This document shows, piece after piece, positions 45,189 through 54,100 of a DNA stretch of 64,000 nt. This DNA is from Runella aurantiaca (GTDB lineage: Bacteria; Bacteroidota; Bacteroidia; Cytophagales; Spirosomataceae): positions 1 to 64,000 of the forward strand of contig NZ_QPIW01000033.1 of NCBI RefSeq assembly GCF_003339505.1, read 5' to 3'. The notes below the pieces were generated by a model. That model saw only the letters and a list, made by a program, of their open reading frames with translations. It did not search any database and was not told the DNA's origin. How positions within the stretch are numbered: the stretch's first letter is position 1; each line of letters begins with the position of its first letter. Position numbers and translations under genes: made by a program.

Positions 45189-46802
45189 TCATTTTATCTC
45201 TTTGATTCTCAACGCCATGTAGGGGCGCAGAGGTAGCCTAACTTTTTTCAGGTCTTTGTCGAACAAACGATAATCCGTTTCGGGACCCGTTTCAAAAACA
45301 GTCGAAACAGCCTGTACGATCATATCCCAAGTGTCTATGATTTCGATGCTGAAACGCTTGCCAGCGGTCAGTTTCGGACCTTCTCCATTTTTAGCGGGGA
45401 GGTTAAACAACCAAAAATCATTGACTTCGCTGCCGAAATACACAAAATAATAGCCTTCGCCCGCGGAAGATGTGCGGTAATCGCGACTCACATCGCTCAT
45501 CGACAGAGGCGAAGGGGCTTCTTCAAGTATTTTTCTTAGAAAGCCAAAACGCTTCCAACTTGTACCATTAAATTGGCCGCCTTTGGCCCAGAAAATAGTA
45601 TCGGAGGCATCCTTGAACATGTACGACTCACCGTGCGTCACGTACGTACCCGCCATCGCGCCTACCCACGCCAAGTGGGTCATCTCCTCAGGACTGTACC
45701 GCCCCCAGCGCGATTTTAAGTTTCCTTCATACCCCACCTCGTCTAGTACAATGGGTTTGTGATACACATTGCGCAGGGTCGACACGCCGCCCGAGTGCCG
45801 AAGCGGAGCATCATCCTGAATACTTGCGTGGGTAAACGTTGGCTTCCAGTAGTCATAATAGGTAGCCGTAGAGCCATGAATAGAACACAAATGACGGTAC
45901 GGATCTGACTCCACCACGGCTTGGGTAAGGGCATCCCAATCGGCGACGGTTTTGGATTTTACATAATCCCACTCGTTGGCCAATGACCACCAAACATTCC
46001 GAAAAGACCCCAATCGTGCCGTCAAGTATTTGATATACTGCACATTGACCTCATGAGGCATGGCATCAAACCCCCAACGCCCTTTATCATAAGGATGAAA
46101 CAAAATCAAATCGGCTTCAATGCCCAGTCGGTTGAGGTCGTCGATGCGTTTTTCGAGGTGTTGAAAAAAGGCGGGATTAAACTGCGTAAAATCCCACACG
46201 TTGAGCACATTCCCTTTTTCGTCCTTTTTCACTTCACGCACGACAAAAGGATATAGTTCGGGCTCTTCTTTCACCAATTCGTAATTTTTGGGAAAAACGC
46301 ACATTCGAATCTTGTTAAATCCTGCGTTTTGAAGCGAACGAAGGGTTTGTTCTTGCAACCCCTGCCCCATGTGGGTCCACGCGTAGGCGGTCGTGCCCAA
46401 CGGATAATACCGCGTGCCGTCGGCGTACTTAAAATGATGCACATCGCTCACTTTGACGGGTCCACGGTTGTTACCAGTTGCATTGACGCATTCGAACGAG
46501 CCTTTTTTGTTGTTGAGTTCTTTTTTGTTGCTGGAAGTTGTAAATGTCCAAGTGCCCGTTTGGGTGGGCATACACCTGACTTTAAAACGGTTGTTGCCGT
46601 CATAAAACCCCGCTACCGTAAAAGTAGTATCGGGGCCCACAAATCGGGCGGAAAGTTGCACCTCACGGAAAAGATTTCCGCCCGATGCGTACGACCACTC
46701 TGCTTCAAACCTAGCCCAACGTTCAACTTTAGGCTGTGCATACACCACCGCACTGACCGAAAAAGAGAGGCAAAAAACAACTTTCCGAAGTATCGTATTC
46801 AT
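45189..46802 (-). CDS. DUF5060/DUF4038 glycosidase, GH140-like
   Basis: The 537-residue secreted protein has a signal peptide (to about residue 22), an N-terminal DUF5060 beta-sandwich (about 27-110, RFEAEWSYASGGNLFREVQL), a DUF4038-type TIM barrel (about 120-430) and a C-terminal small domain like DUF5605. Likely catalytic acids are E277 (SLANEWDY) and E355 (LDEVGYEG). GH140 enzymes release apiose from pectin rhamnogalacturonan II and related barrels act on other plant sugars. Its upstream partner was apparently a GH78 gene, of which only the 3' end remains. Confidence 0.75.
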   Translation of the reverse strand: MNTILRKVVFCLSFSVSAVVYAQPKVERWARFEAEWSYASGGNLFREVQLSARFVGPDTTFTVAGFYDGNNRFKVRCMPTQTGTWTFTTSSNKKELNNKKGSFECVNATGNNRGPVKVSDVHHFKYADGTRYYPLGTTAYAWTHMGQGLQEQTLRSLQNAGFNKIRMCVFPKNYELVKEEPELYPFVVREVKKDEKGNVLNVWDFTQFNPAFFQHLEKRIDDLNRLGIEADLILFHPYDKGRWGFDAMPHEVNVQYIKYLTARLGSFRNVWWSLANEWDYVKSKTVADWDALTQAVVESDPYRHLCSIHGSTATYYDYWKPTFTHASIQDDAPLRHSGGVSTLRNVYHKPIVLDEVGYEGNLKSRWGRYSPEEMTHLAWVGAMAGTYVTHGESYMFKDASDTIFWAKGGQFNGTSWKRFGFLRKILEEAPSPLSMSDVSRDYRTSSAGEGYYFVYFGSEVNDFWLFNLPAKNGEGPKLTAGKRFSIEIIDTWDMIVQAVSTVFETGPETDYRLFDKDLKKVRLPLRPYMALRIKEIK

Positions 46803-46835
46803 TAAACTTATTGGTATATACGTATACAGTTTATT

Positions 46836-46920
46836 TTATCTCAAATACATAACTTCCCGAAACCAATGGGATAATCACGCTTCCATTTTCTTGCTTCACG
46901 CCTTTCCATTGCGCAATGAT
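46836..46920 (-). pseudogene. 3' remnant of a lost GH78 rhamnosidase gene
   Basis: The minus strand codes IAQWKGVKQENGSVIIPL then VSGSYVFEIK and a stop. This is almost identical to the C-terminus of the intact GH78 at 49862 (IATWKGVKQENGSVIIPL, VSGNYTFEIKE). No other part of the gene is present. It lies 33 bases upstream of the GH140-like gene. Confidence 0.85.
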
Positions 46921-47015
46921 ACTGGTTCTCAATAAAAAACAATAATAGTCAATTACGCTATTATTTTGAAATTGGGGCGTACACAAAAAAGATTTGTACA
47001 AATATACAGCTGTAC
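46921..47015. repeat. Kinase upstream segment, copy 2 of a ~97-bp duplication
   Basis: This is homologous to 44813-44909, including the start-proximal ACTGGTT and the AATAAAAAACAATAAT block. The inverted repeat has become GTACA/TGTAC. It abuts the GH78 remnant exactly, which marks a recombination or deletion junction. The remaining bases to 47148 show no other gene. Confidence 0.75.
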
Positions 47016-47148
47016 GACCCTAGGTCGAGGGAGGTATTTGTTATAAATATTTGCGGAGCAGTAGTTGATAAGTATCCCAATAGTATTGATTTTAAAATCC
47101 TCTTTTTATTTCCTAATTTGCTTGCTACTAGTACTTGAATCATTAGCT

Positions 47149-48816
47149 ATGCGATTCTTTGTTGTTTGTGTAAGTTTTTTATTGTCATTACCTCTGCTGG
47201 CCCAAAAACGCTTTCACTACCAGACCTCCGACGAATTGCAGTCTGTCGAATCCTTTGCTTACTACTGGGTCGACTCTTCTAAGGTGATGAATTTTAATCA
47301 AATACGCCAGTTATCAGAAGAAGCTTTTGCTCCAAACACCAAAAATTTTCTCAATTTTGGCAATACTGAATACCCCATTTGGCTACGAATTGATGTTGAA
47401 AATCAATCAAATGAAGAACTGTACTTGATTCAAGAGTTGCATGATGTTCGGCTTTTAGATGTGTTTCTGATTGACACGAAAGATTCTGTTCGGTTGTGGC
47501 AGACGGGGGCAATGCGGCCTTTTGGTACTCATTTTCTAAAACGCAGCAATACTGTTTTTGACTTAGGAAAATCGCCCAAAAGAATTTACCTGCGCATTCA
47601 GAACACGAGCGTGTATGTTCCGCTGAAAGTGGGCAACATTCAAGCCATTTCCAATTATTTACACAAATACGATTTGCTTTATGGCGGCATTTACGGCGTT
47701 TTATTGGCCCTTATGTTTTACAACTTATTCGTTTTTTTGATCGTTCGAGACAAAGTTTTTCTGTATTATTTCTTCTACATTTTATCCTCTGGATATATCA
47801 TTTTTAAAGCCGACAACCATCACCAAGAATTTCTATTCAGCCAAATTTCCAATTTTAGTTCAGATATAAACTCTTCCTCTGTCATTACGCTGTTTTTTAT
47901 TATCTTGTTTGCCAATGCTTATCTGAGAATGAGGGAATTAGTTCCGAAATTCTTTTGGACATTGGTAATTTTGTGGAGTATATGCCTCCTATTGTTACCC
48001 TACGAATGGCTTCCCTACAAAGGCTGGGTAAACGACATTTTTCAACTACTTGTTATCTCCATCATGTTGGTACTTTTGGGCGCAAGTATCTATATCCATT
48101 TTTTGGGCTTCAAGCACGCAAGGTACTTTGTGTTAGCCTTTGGCTTCTACATTTATGGCGTTGTCAACGTCCTTTTGGGTTTTATGGGTATCGTGTCAAT
48201 GAACAATTTACGAGCGGCTTACATCTATCAAATTTGCTCGGTTTTGGAGGCTTTATTCTTTGCTTTCGCAGTTGCCTACCGTTTCAATACCTATCGAAAA
48301 GAAGCAAAAGATGCCCAAGAAATTGCGTTGAAACGTTTGCAAGAACATGAGCAGCTGCTGCTTAAAAACAGTCAATTGCTGGCCGAAAAATTGCAAATTG
48401 AGCAGACTATCAAGACCTATCACGACGACAAAGATTTGAACAAAATACTCCATAAAATCCAAATAGCGAGTCAGCCGATTAGGAAAATTTCCATTCCGAC
48501 GATTGAGGGGATCATTCTTTTCCCTGAGCAAGACATCAACCGTTTGGAAGCGATGGGAAGTTACTGCACAATTCATTTGACTGACCACAAAAAAATCACA
48601 ACCTCAAAACCCATGGCGCACTTTGAGCAGATGATTGATGAGACCCAGTTTATGCGCATTCACAAGTCGCATATCGTCAACCTAAACAATGTTACACGCT
48701 ACATTCGGGGCGAAGGTGGCTGGGTAGAAATGAAAGACAAGGCCGAAGTGCCTGTATCAAGAAGGCTCAAAAACGAACTCTTGCAGCGCTTGACGATTGA
48801 ATCGTCCGCCGTTTAG
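47149..48816 (+). CDS. Membrane-bound 7TMR-DISM LytTR regulator
   Basis: The 555-residue protein has a signal peptide, an extracellular 7TMR-DISM sensing domain (about 20-170), seven hydrophobic helices (about 180-375), a coiled segment (EHEQLLLKNSQLLAEKLQIE) and a C-terminal LytTR DNA-binding domain (about 455-550, with FMRIHKSHIVNLNNVTRYI). It combines sensor and DNA-binding output in one membrane protein. The ATG at 47149 is chosen because an upstream in-frame TTG at 47065 would add an atypical extra hydrophobic stretch. The two genes downstream follow a 21-bp-spaced direct repeat. Confidence 0.88.
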   Translation: MRFFVVCVSFLLSLPLLAQKRFHYQTSDELQSVESFAYYWVDSSKVMNFNQIRQLSEEAFAPNTKNFLNFGNTEYPIWLRIDVENQSNEELYLIQELHDVRLLDVFLIDTKDSVRLWQTGAMRPFGTHFLKRSNTVFDLGKSPKRIYLRIQNTSVYVPLKVGNIQAISNYLHKYDLLYGGIYGVLLALMFYNLFVFLIVRDKVFLYYFFYILSSGYIIFKADNHHQEFLFSQISNFSSDINSSSVITLFFIILFANAYLRMRELVPKFFWTLVILWSICLLLLPYEWLPYKGWVNDIFQLLVISIMLVLLGASIYIHFLGFKHARYFVLAFGFYIYGVVNVLLGFMGIVSMNNLRAAYIYQICSVLEALFFAFAVAYRFNTYRKEAKDAQEIALKRLQEHEQLLLKNSQLLAEKLQIEQTIKTYHDDKDLNKILHKIQIASQPIRKISIPTIEGIILFPEQDINRLEAMGSYCTIHLTDHKKITTSKPMAHFEQMIDETQFMRIHKSHIVNLNNVTRYIRGEGGWVEMKDKAEVPVSRRLKNELLQRLTIESSAV

Positions 48817-48844
48817 AAAGTAGTTGCCGCAGTTCAGAAAGTAG
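48815..48844 (+). promoter_or_regulatory. Candidate LytTR direct-repeat site
   Basis: AGAAAGTAG occurs at 48815-48823 and again at 48836-48844, 21 bp apart (two helical turns). LytTR regulators bind pairs of about 9-bp direct repeats with this period. It lies about 70 bases before the small membrane protein gene, right after the LytTR gene. Confidence 0.55.
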
Positions 48845-48913
48845 AATTGCTTTGAGGGCATAGTATCGAATACATTTGGAGCGAATTGTATTTCACGCTA
48901 AAACCTCGAAACT

Positions 48914-49276
48914 ATGTCAAAATCGGCCAAAACAGTTCTTTTTTTCAGCTACTACCTTTTTCTTGTAGGACTTGAACTCACGTTTATCCCTAATGTCTTC
49001 ACCAAAACTGCACAATTACCCGAGGCCCACGAACCATACATCCGAGTAGTAGGAATTCTGGCCATTATTCTGGGTGTGTATTATTATCAATCTGCCAAAC
49101 ACGACCTCACTCCTTTCCTCAAAACCACCATTTTAGGCCGTTCGATTTATTTCTTGGGCGCAGTGGGGCTGGTCGTTTCACAAATTACCCCGCCTGTTTT
49201 TATTGCCTTCGGCCTGGTTGATTTGTTGGGGGCTATCTGGACTTGGCGAACGCTGAAAAGCGAAGGCAAAATGTAA
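48914..49276 (+). CDS. Small four-helix membrane protein
   Basis: The 120-residue protein has four hydrophobic segments (about 7-24, 44-62, 68-86, 91-110) and polar HEPYIRV and SAKHDLTPF loops. I do not recognise a named family with confidence. It lies behind a candidate LytTR site and 48 bases before the next gene, so it is probably co-transcribed with it. Confidence 0.75.
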   Translation: MSKSAKTVLFFSYYLFLVGLELTFIPNVFTKTAQLPEAHEPYIRVVGILAIILGVYYYQSAKHDLTPFLKTTILGRSIYFLGAVGLVVSQITPPVFIAFGLVDLLGAIWTWRTLKSEGKM

Positions 49277-49324
49277 TTCTTTCCTCAAAAACAGTTTTCA
49301 TTTAAAACAATCCCTTCAATTTCC

Positions 49325-49750
49325 ATGAAAAAAATCATCATTACCACGCTTTGTTTTTTTGCCATTTTACCCATGGCCTTCGCCCAAACGCAAGCCGAAA
49401 AACTCTTTCAGGCAAACGTAGAAGAATATCAGAAAAGCCCGATGAAAAACATTTTAGAGCGAGCCACCGATGATTACGTACTGATTTCGGGCAGTGGTTA
49501 TATTGCCAATAAAGCGCAAATCGTTGCTTTATTTAAAAATGTAAGCCGAGTAGAAGTAAGTTTCAAAGACTTAAAAGTGCGTCAGTTTGGAAACACGGTC
49601 ATTGCCACAGGCAGAGAACGTTCGGTAAGGCACTACAACGACGGTACGCCAGATTTGACCACCGATTATCTGTCGACCTACGTCTATGAAATCAAGGGAG
49701 ATTATTTAGTTTCCCTAAGCGGACAGCATACCGTTCCTTCGGCAAAGTAG
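49325..49750 (+). CDS. Secreted SnoaL/DUF4440-like protein
   Basis: The 141-residue protein has a signal peptide (to about residue 20, AFAQ) and an NTF2-like cone fold pattern: helix, then ATDDYVLISGSGYIANKAQI, VSFKDLKVRQFGNTVIATG and a closing STYVYEIKGDYLVSLSGQH. Members bind small hydrophobic ligands or act as isomerases. The function here is unknown. It is followed by a strong bidirectional terminator. Confidence 0.8.
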   Translation: MKKIIITTLCFFAILPMAFAQTQAEKLFQANVEEYQKSPMKNILERATDDYVLISGSGYIANKAQIVALFKNVSRVEVSFKDLKVRQFGNTVIATGRERSVRHYNDGTPDLTTDYLSTYVYEIKGDYLVSLSGQHTVPSAK

Positions 49751-49781
49751 CTTTTTAAAAACGTTTGCTCAATACATAAAA

Positions 49782-49827
49782 AACACCAGAGAATCAACGG
49801 TTATCATTCTCTGGTGTTCACTTTTTT
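49782..49827. terminator. Bidirectional intrinsic terminator
   Basis: AACACCAGAGAAT (49782-49794) and ATTCTCTGGTGTT (49806-49818) form a perfect 13-bp stem. CACTTTTTT follows on the plus strand and A-rich bases precede it. It sits between convergent genes and can end both transcripts. Confidence 0.85.
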
Positions 49828-49861
49828 CTCTGTTAATCTCTGTATAACCTTTATAGCAGCC

Positions 49862-52800
49862 TTACTCTTTTATTTCAAACGTATAATTTCCCGAAACCAA
49901 CGGAATAATCACACTTCCATTTTCTTGCTTCACGCCTTTCCATGTGGCAATACCTTTGCCGCTTTCCGTGATTTGAGCCGTGCTTTTTGCGGGTAAATAC
50001 AAGGTAGCCGACGTGTTGGGCGGCACGGTGGTTTTATAAGTCCATTTGCCGTTTTCCCATTTCCATTCACTGCTGATTTTACCATAAACAGAATCATAAT
50101 ATCCTTTGGCAAAGGTCATTACTTTATCGGGGTCGGGGGTGGGTTTCAGGACAATTTGTTTGAATGCAACACTTTCGGGGTGGCGTTGAATGCCCAACGA
50201 ATAATTGTACATCCACGACGCCACGGCACCAAACGAATAGTGGTTGAAGGAGTTCATGCTGTTGTTGCCACCAAATCCGTTTTCGACGGTGTACGAGTTG
50301 AGGCGCTCCCAAATCGAAGTTGCGCCGTTGACCACCGAATATAACCACGAAGGATAATTTCTTTGTTGCAACAATCGGTACGCCATGTCGTGGTTGCCAT
50401 TTTCAGACAGGGCTTCGGATATGGAGGCCGTACCGATGAATCCCGTCATCAGTGAGTACTCAGGACGCTCAATGCCGCCATCGTCTTTGTTTTTTCGCTG
50501 AATGGCTTCGTTGAGGTACTTCACGGCGAAGGCTTTATTTTCTTCGTTGAATATCCCCAACGCCAACGGAATCGCATAAGATGCCTGCGTATCCATGAGT
50601 TGTCCTTTGTCGGATTTTTGCTCAGCCTGTTGCTGCCCGGGAGGGCCCATGCGAGCCGCTCTTACGCCCGACTTGACGGTGCGGTGCGTGTTTTTATCAA
50701 TGTACACCTCGTTAAACTTCGCTTTGACGGCGTTGTGCTGCGTCATAAAATTGGCCGCTTCTTCGGTTTTCCCCAGAATGGTCGCCACTTTCCCCATGAT
50801 TTCTAAGTCGTAGGCATAATAGGCCATCCAGAAAAGCGTATTGTCATTTTTACCGTTTTCGGGACTCAACCAGTCGCCCAGCGGGCCTTCGTTCAGAATC
50901 CCCGTTGCCTTTTCGACTTTGGAGTCCAAAAACGCTACGTACTTTTTCATGGCGTCGTAATGCTCTTTTAGCAGTTGCACGTCGCCGTATTGTTGGTACG
51001 TTTCCCAAGCTACAACGATGCCCGCGCTACCCCAGAGGGTTCCGCCAAAACCACCTCCCATGGGAGCTACGTCGGTAAAACGGCCGCTCTCGGCCTGCAC
51101 GTCGCGCATGGCCAAGAGATGACGACGGAGAAACAAATCGGAATGGGTCAAATAAGTAGCGCTGCGCGAAAACACCGAAATATCGCCGCTCCAGCCCATG
51201 CGCTCGTTGCGGGCGGGGGTATCGGTAGGAATAGAAAGGAAATTGCTGCGCAACGACCACGTAATGTTTTGCCAAAGTTTATTGACCAACTCGTTGGAGG
51301 TTTCGTAACTTGACGAAAGGCCCGTAATTGAACTGATGACCAAGCCTTTGACCGAAGCCGCAGAAACAGCTTGGTCGATGCCCGTGATTTCGACATAACG
51401 ATAGCCGTGGAAAGTAAATCGTGGCTGAATGGTTTCATCGCCGCCTTTCAGAATGTAGGTATCTTGGGTAAGGGCGGCGCGGATGTTTTCCATCATCACC
51501 ATTCCTTCATTGCCTTTATAATCAGGCAAATTCGGGTATTTTACTTCCGCGTATCGCAGAATAATTTCCTGTCCTTTTTTGCCGTTTTTGATTTGAATCT
51601 GCGGCACACCCACCATGTTTTGGCCCATGTCGTACACAAACACCTTGGGTCTCACTTCTTCCACGCTGCGGGCCGTGAGGGTTTTGACGATGCTTGCATT
51701 GTCGCCCATTTGCCCGATGAGTTTGAAATCGTTGTACTCCAGCGACGACTTTCTACCCATCACATCGGTAAAAGTTCCCTTAAACGCGTTGCCATCCAGC
51801 GGCACTTCCACGGTCGATTTCCAGCCATTGTCGTTATATGAAGCCAGCGACCAATCTTTTATCAGGGCTTCTTTGCCCGCATCATAGACTTCCCCCTGGA
51901 AGAAACTTCCGTAGCGAACGGGTCCGTCAGTAAAAAGCTTCCAATCTGTAGGATTTGAGGTAATAATTTGCTCAGAACCATCGGAATACGTAATGACCAA
52001 TTTACTCAAAAGCGATTGGCGGTCGCCGAAAAAATTCCAGCTTTCACCGCTAAACGTGATGTTTCCGCTCCACCAACCCTCGCTCAACCAAGCTCCGATG
52101 GCGTTTTTGGTGCCCTGTTTCACCGAAGCCGTCACGTCGTAGGTTTGGTACATGTGGTTTTTGTTGTACTGCGTCAGGCCTGGATTGAAATAATCGTTGC
52201 TCACCCGCTGGCCGTTCAGATACATCTCATAAATCCCGCGTGCCGTTACGTACAAACGGGCGTTTTTGATGGATTTTGCCTGCGTCGCAAAGGTAGTCCT
52301 GAGCATTGGCGCCGCATTTTTGCTCGGATTAGCCAAAATCAGGGCATTACCTTTGATTTTATAAGCGCCATTTTCAACCGTCAGGTTAGGCGATTTGAAA
52401 ATGCCCGAATAGGTAGTCGAACTAAGTTTTTCCGTAAATAAAGCGTTGGAAGGAAAACGGTAGTTTTTGACGCTTACTTCCGAAAATTGCGCCGTTTGAT
52501 TGCTCCCAACCCCAAAACCAATATCGGCCAACATCGGAAAGCTAATGTAGTTGTTACCACTGCCCACGGGATTTAGGTTAATACCCCGCGCACCAAAGCC
52601 ACCTCCCGCCGCTGGGCCGGTTGTTTTTTCTTTCAGTTTGTTATCGTTTTCTCTTCCATCAATGTACAGCTCAAACAACCCAAAATTACAGTCGGCAAAT
52701 ACCTTGTGCTTTTCGTATTTGTTGGCGTTATTGATGAGTTTTTGCGGAATCTCAAGGCTTTTAAACGGTACTTCTGCTTTGTCGTCGGGCGTGTAGCCTA

Positions 52801-53482
52801 CCCGGTAAATATGCAATTTTGCTAATCCTTCGGGAGAATCATTTACGCCCGAAATGTCCAATTCAAACGCGATATAGCTTTGATTATCACCCGTTTCAAC
52901 GCCCATTAGATTCAAGGCTTTTTTCATCAACCGCTTATCGTTTCCGCCAAACAAAAAAGACGCTTTGGTCGAATTCGTAGCTTTATCGAGCTGAATACCG
53001 TATTCAAATTTGAATACCGACAGATAATGCGAATAAAACACCAAGTCATCCTCGCCGCCACCAATCCATCGTGCCCCCGACCAAGCAGAGATATTTGGGT
53101 TCATCAGGCCCGTTTCAAACCACGAACTGCTTGATACAGTAGCGTTTGCATTGTCCCAAACCGTCACTTTCCAAGTATAACGCGTGGTAGCTTTTAGCGG
53201 AGTGCCCGCGTATTCGATACCGTGCGAAATATCGGAGTTGACTTTTTTAGAATCCCAAACCACCTGATTATTGGCATCGGTCACCACGATTTGATAGGCT
53301 TTTTGCGCGTATCCTCGTTTGGAATCTAAGGCCTTCATTTGCCAACTAAAATGCGGATTAGCAATGTCAATCCCCAAAGGTTTTTCCTGATAATCCACGC
53401 TTAAATTGACGATGGACACACCCGCAAAAACGGGAGCAATCAGGGCGGTCAGCAATAAGAGAATAAAGGAGAATTTCTTCAT
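49862..53482 (-). CDS. GH78 alpha-L-rhamnosidase with inserted LamG-like domain
   Basis: The 1206-residue secreted protein has a signal peptide (to about residue 20), an N-terminal Ig-like domain (about 25-130) and an added beta-rich, concanavalin-like block (about 135-345, with FELYIDGRENDN). GH78 beta-domains follow, then an alpha/alpha barrel containing PTDTPARNERMGWSGDISVF and EGPLGDWLSPEN. The C-terminal domain (about 1100 on) starts near HPESVAFKQIVLKPTPDPD. GH78 enzymes remove terminal alpha-L-rhamnose from plant glycans and flavonoid glycosides. The inserted block is not usual for the family. Confidence 0.92.
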   Translation of the reverse strand: MKKFSFILLLLTALIAPVFAGVSIVNLSVDYQEKPLGIDIANPHFSWQMKALDSKRGYAQKAYQIVVTDANNQVVWDSKKVNSDISHGIEYAGTPLKATTRYTWKVTVWDNANATVSSSSWFETGLMNPNISAWSGARWIGGGEDDLVFYSHYLSVFKFEYGIQLDKATNSTKASFLFGGNDKRLMKKALNLMGVETGDNQSYIAFELDISGVNDSPEGLAKLHIYRVGYTPDDKAEVPFKSLEIPQKLINNANKYEKHKVFADCNFGLFELYIDGRENDNKLKEKTTGPAAGGGFGARGINLNPVGSGNNYISFPMLADIGFGVGSNQTAQFSEVSVKNYRFPSNALFTEKLSSTTYSGIFKSPNLTVENGAYKIKGNALILANPSKNAAPMLRTTFATQAKSIKNARLYVTARGIYEMYLNGQRVSNDYFNPGLTQYNKNHMYQTYDVTASVKQGTKNAIGAWLSEGWWSGNITFSGESWNFFGDRQSLLSKLVITYSDGSEQIITSNPTDWKLFTDGPVRYGSFFQGEVYDAGKEALIKDWSLASYNDNGWKSTVEVPLDGNAFKGTFTDVMGRKSSLEYNDFKLIGQMGDNASIVKTLTARSVEEVRPKVFVYDMGQNMVGVPQIQIKNGKKGQEIILRYAEVKYPNLPDYKGNEGMVMMENIRAALTQDTYILKGGDETIQPRFTFHGYRYVEITGIDQAVSAASVKGLVISSITGLSSSYETSNELVNKLWQNITWSLRSNFLSIPTDTPARNERMGWSGDISVFSRSATYLTHSDLFLRRHLLAMRDVQAESGRFTDVAPMGGGFGGTLWGSAGIVVAWETYQQYGDVQLLKEHYDAMKKYVAFLDSKVEKATGILNEGPLGDWLSPENGKNDNTLFWMAYYAYDLEIMGKVATILGKTEEAANFMTQHNAVKAKFNEVYIDKNTHRTVKSGVRAARMGPPGQQQAEQKSDKGQLMDTQASYAIPLALGIFNEENKAFAVKYLNEAIQRKNKDDGGIERPEYSLMTGFIGTASISEALSENGNHDMAYRLLQQRNYPSWLYSVVNGATSIWERLNSYTVENGFGGNNSMNSFNHYSFGAVASWMYNYSLGIQRHPESVAFKQIVLKPTPDPDKVMTFAKGYYDSVYGKISSEWKWENGKWTYKTTVPPNTSATLYLPAKSTAQITESGKGIATWKGVKQENGSVIIPLVSGNYTFEIKE

Positions 53483-53530
53483 AGGTTTTAGATGATTTCA
53501 GAGATGAGAAGGGCGTTATCAATGAGTAGA

Positions 53531-53608
53531 TGGGACAGTATTCTTTTGTAAGTTCAAAAGAATAACAATTTTATACTATCCGTATCCTGTACAATCCCAC
53601 TATTGACT
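53531..53608 (-). promoter_or_regulatory. GH78 upstream regulatory region
   Basis: TATTCTTTTG (53539-53548) and CAAAAGAATA (53555-53564) form a perfect inverted repeat with a 6-base spacer. On the minus strand TTCTTTTG (53555-53562) is close to the -7 consensus. AGTCAATAG on the minus strand (53600-53608) and plus-strand TGGGACAGTA (53531-53540) resemble elements before the TonB receptor gene at 38505. The AGTCAATAG to -7 gap is 37 bases here and 36 there. Confidence 0.45.
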
Positions 53609-53719
53609 CATCGTGAGACAATAAAAGAGAGCAACTTCAGAAAATGAGTTTGTCTGTGTATTTTTCACTATTCAATGATTTTTCTCGTATTTTAGTGAAA
53701 AATAAAGATTACAAGAGGT

Positions 53720-54100
53720 ATGAACTCTTCCGTTACAACACTTTTTCACGAGGCAGAACGCTTAGACAATCGTTCATTAGATGCCTTTATTGACGATATT
53801 CTTTCGTTGCGTATTCGGCGTGAAACTCCTGATAAACAGAAAGAAGAGGCTATGTTGTTGAAAAAAATAAACAGAAGCCTACCTATTGAACAAATACAAC
53901 GTTTTAGAGTGTTAAACCAAAAACGCTTGGAAGATGATATTTCAGAGCCAGAGTATGCTGAATTGCTTATTTTACTCCATAAAATTGAAAAGCTGAATGT
54001 GAGCCGTCTCAAATATTTAACCTCACTTGCCCGATTGCGTAAGGTTTCTGTCCGCGAATTGATGAATCAATTAGGTATTTCAAACTCCCTGAATGGCTAA
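53720..54100 (+). CDS. Small helical protein paired with an HNH nuclease
   Basis: The 126-residue cytoplasmic, all-helical protein is highly charged, with RLDNRSLDAFIDDILSLRIRR, KKINRSLPIEQIQRF and LARLRKVSVRELMNQLGI. I do not recognise the family. Its last 8 bases overlap the HNH gene start, which indicates translational coupling. A partner or regulator of the nuclease is plausible. Pairs with this layout occur in cyanobacteria and Bacteroidota as far as I recall, but no function is established. Confidence 0.75.
   Translation: MNSSVTTLFHEAERLDNRSLDAFIDDILSLRIRRETPDKQKEEAMLLKKINRSLPIEQIQRFRVLNQKRLEDDISEPEYAELLILLHKIEKLNVSRLKYLTSLARLRKVSVRELMNQLGISNSLNG

Noticed and set aside
47065-47148. Extended N-terminus of the membrane LytTR regulator starting at TTG
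   Set aside because: The ATG at 47149 opens a normal signal peptide; the upstream part overlaps the presumed leader.
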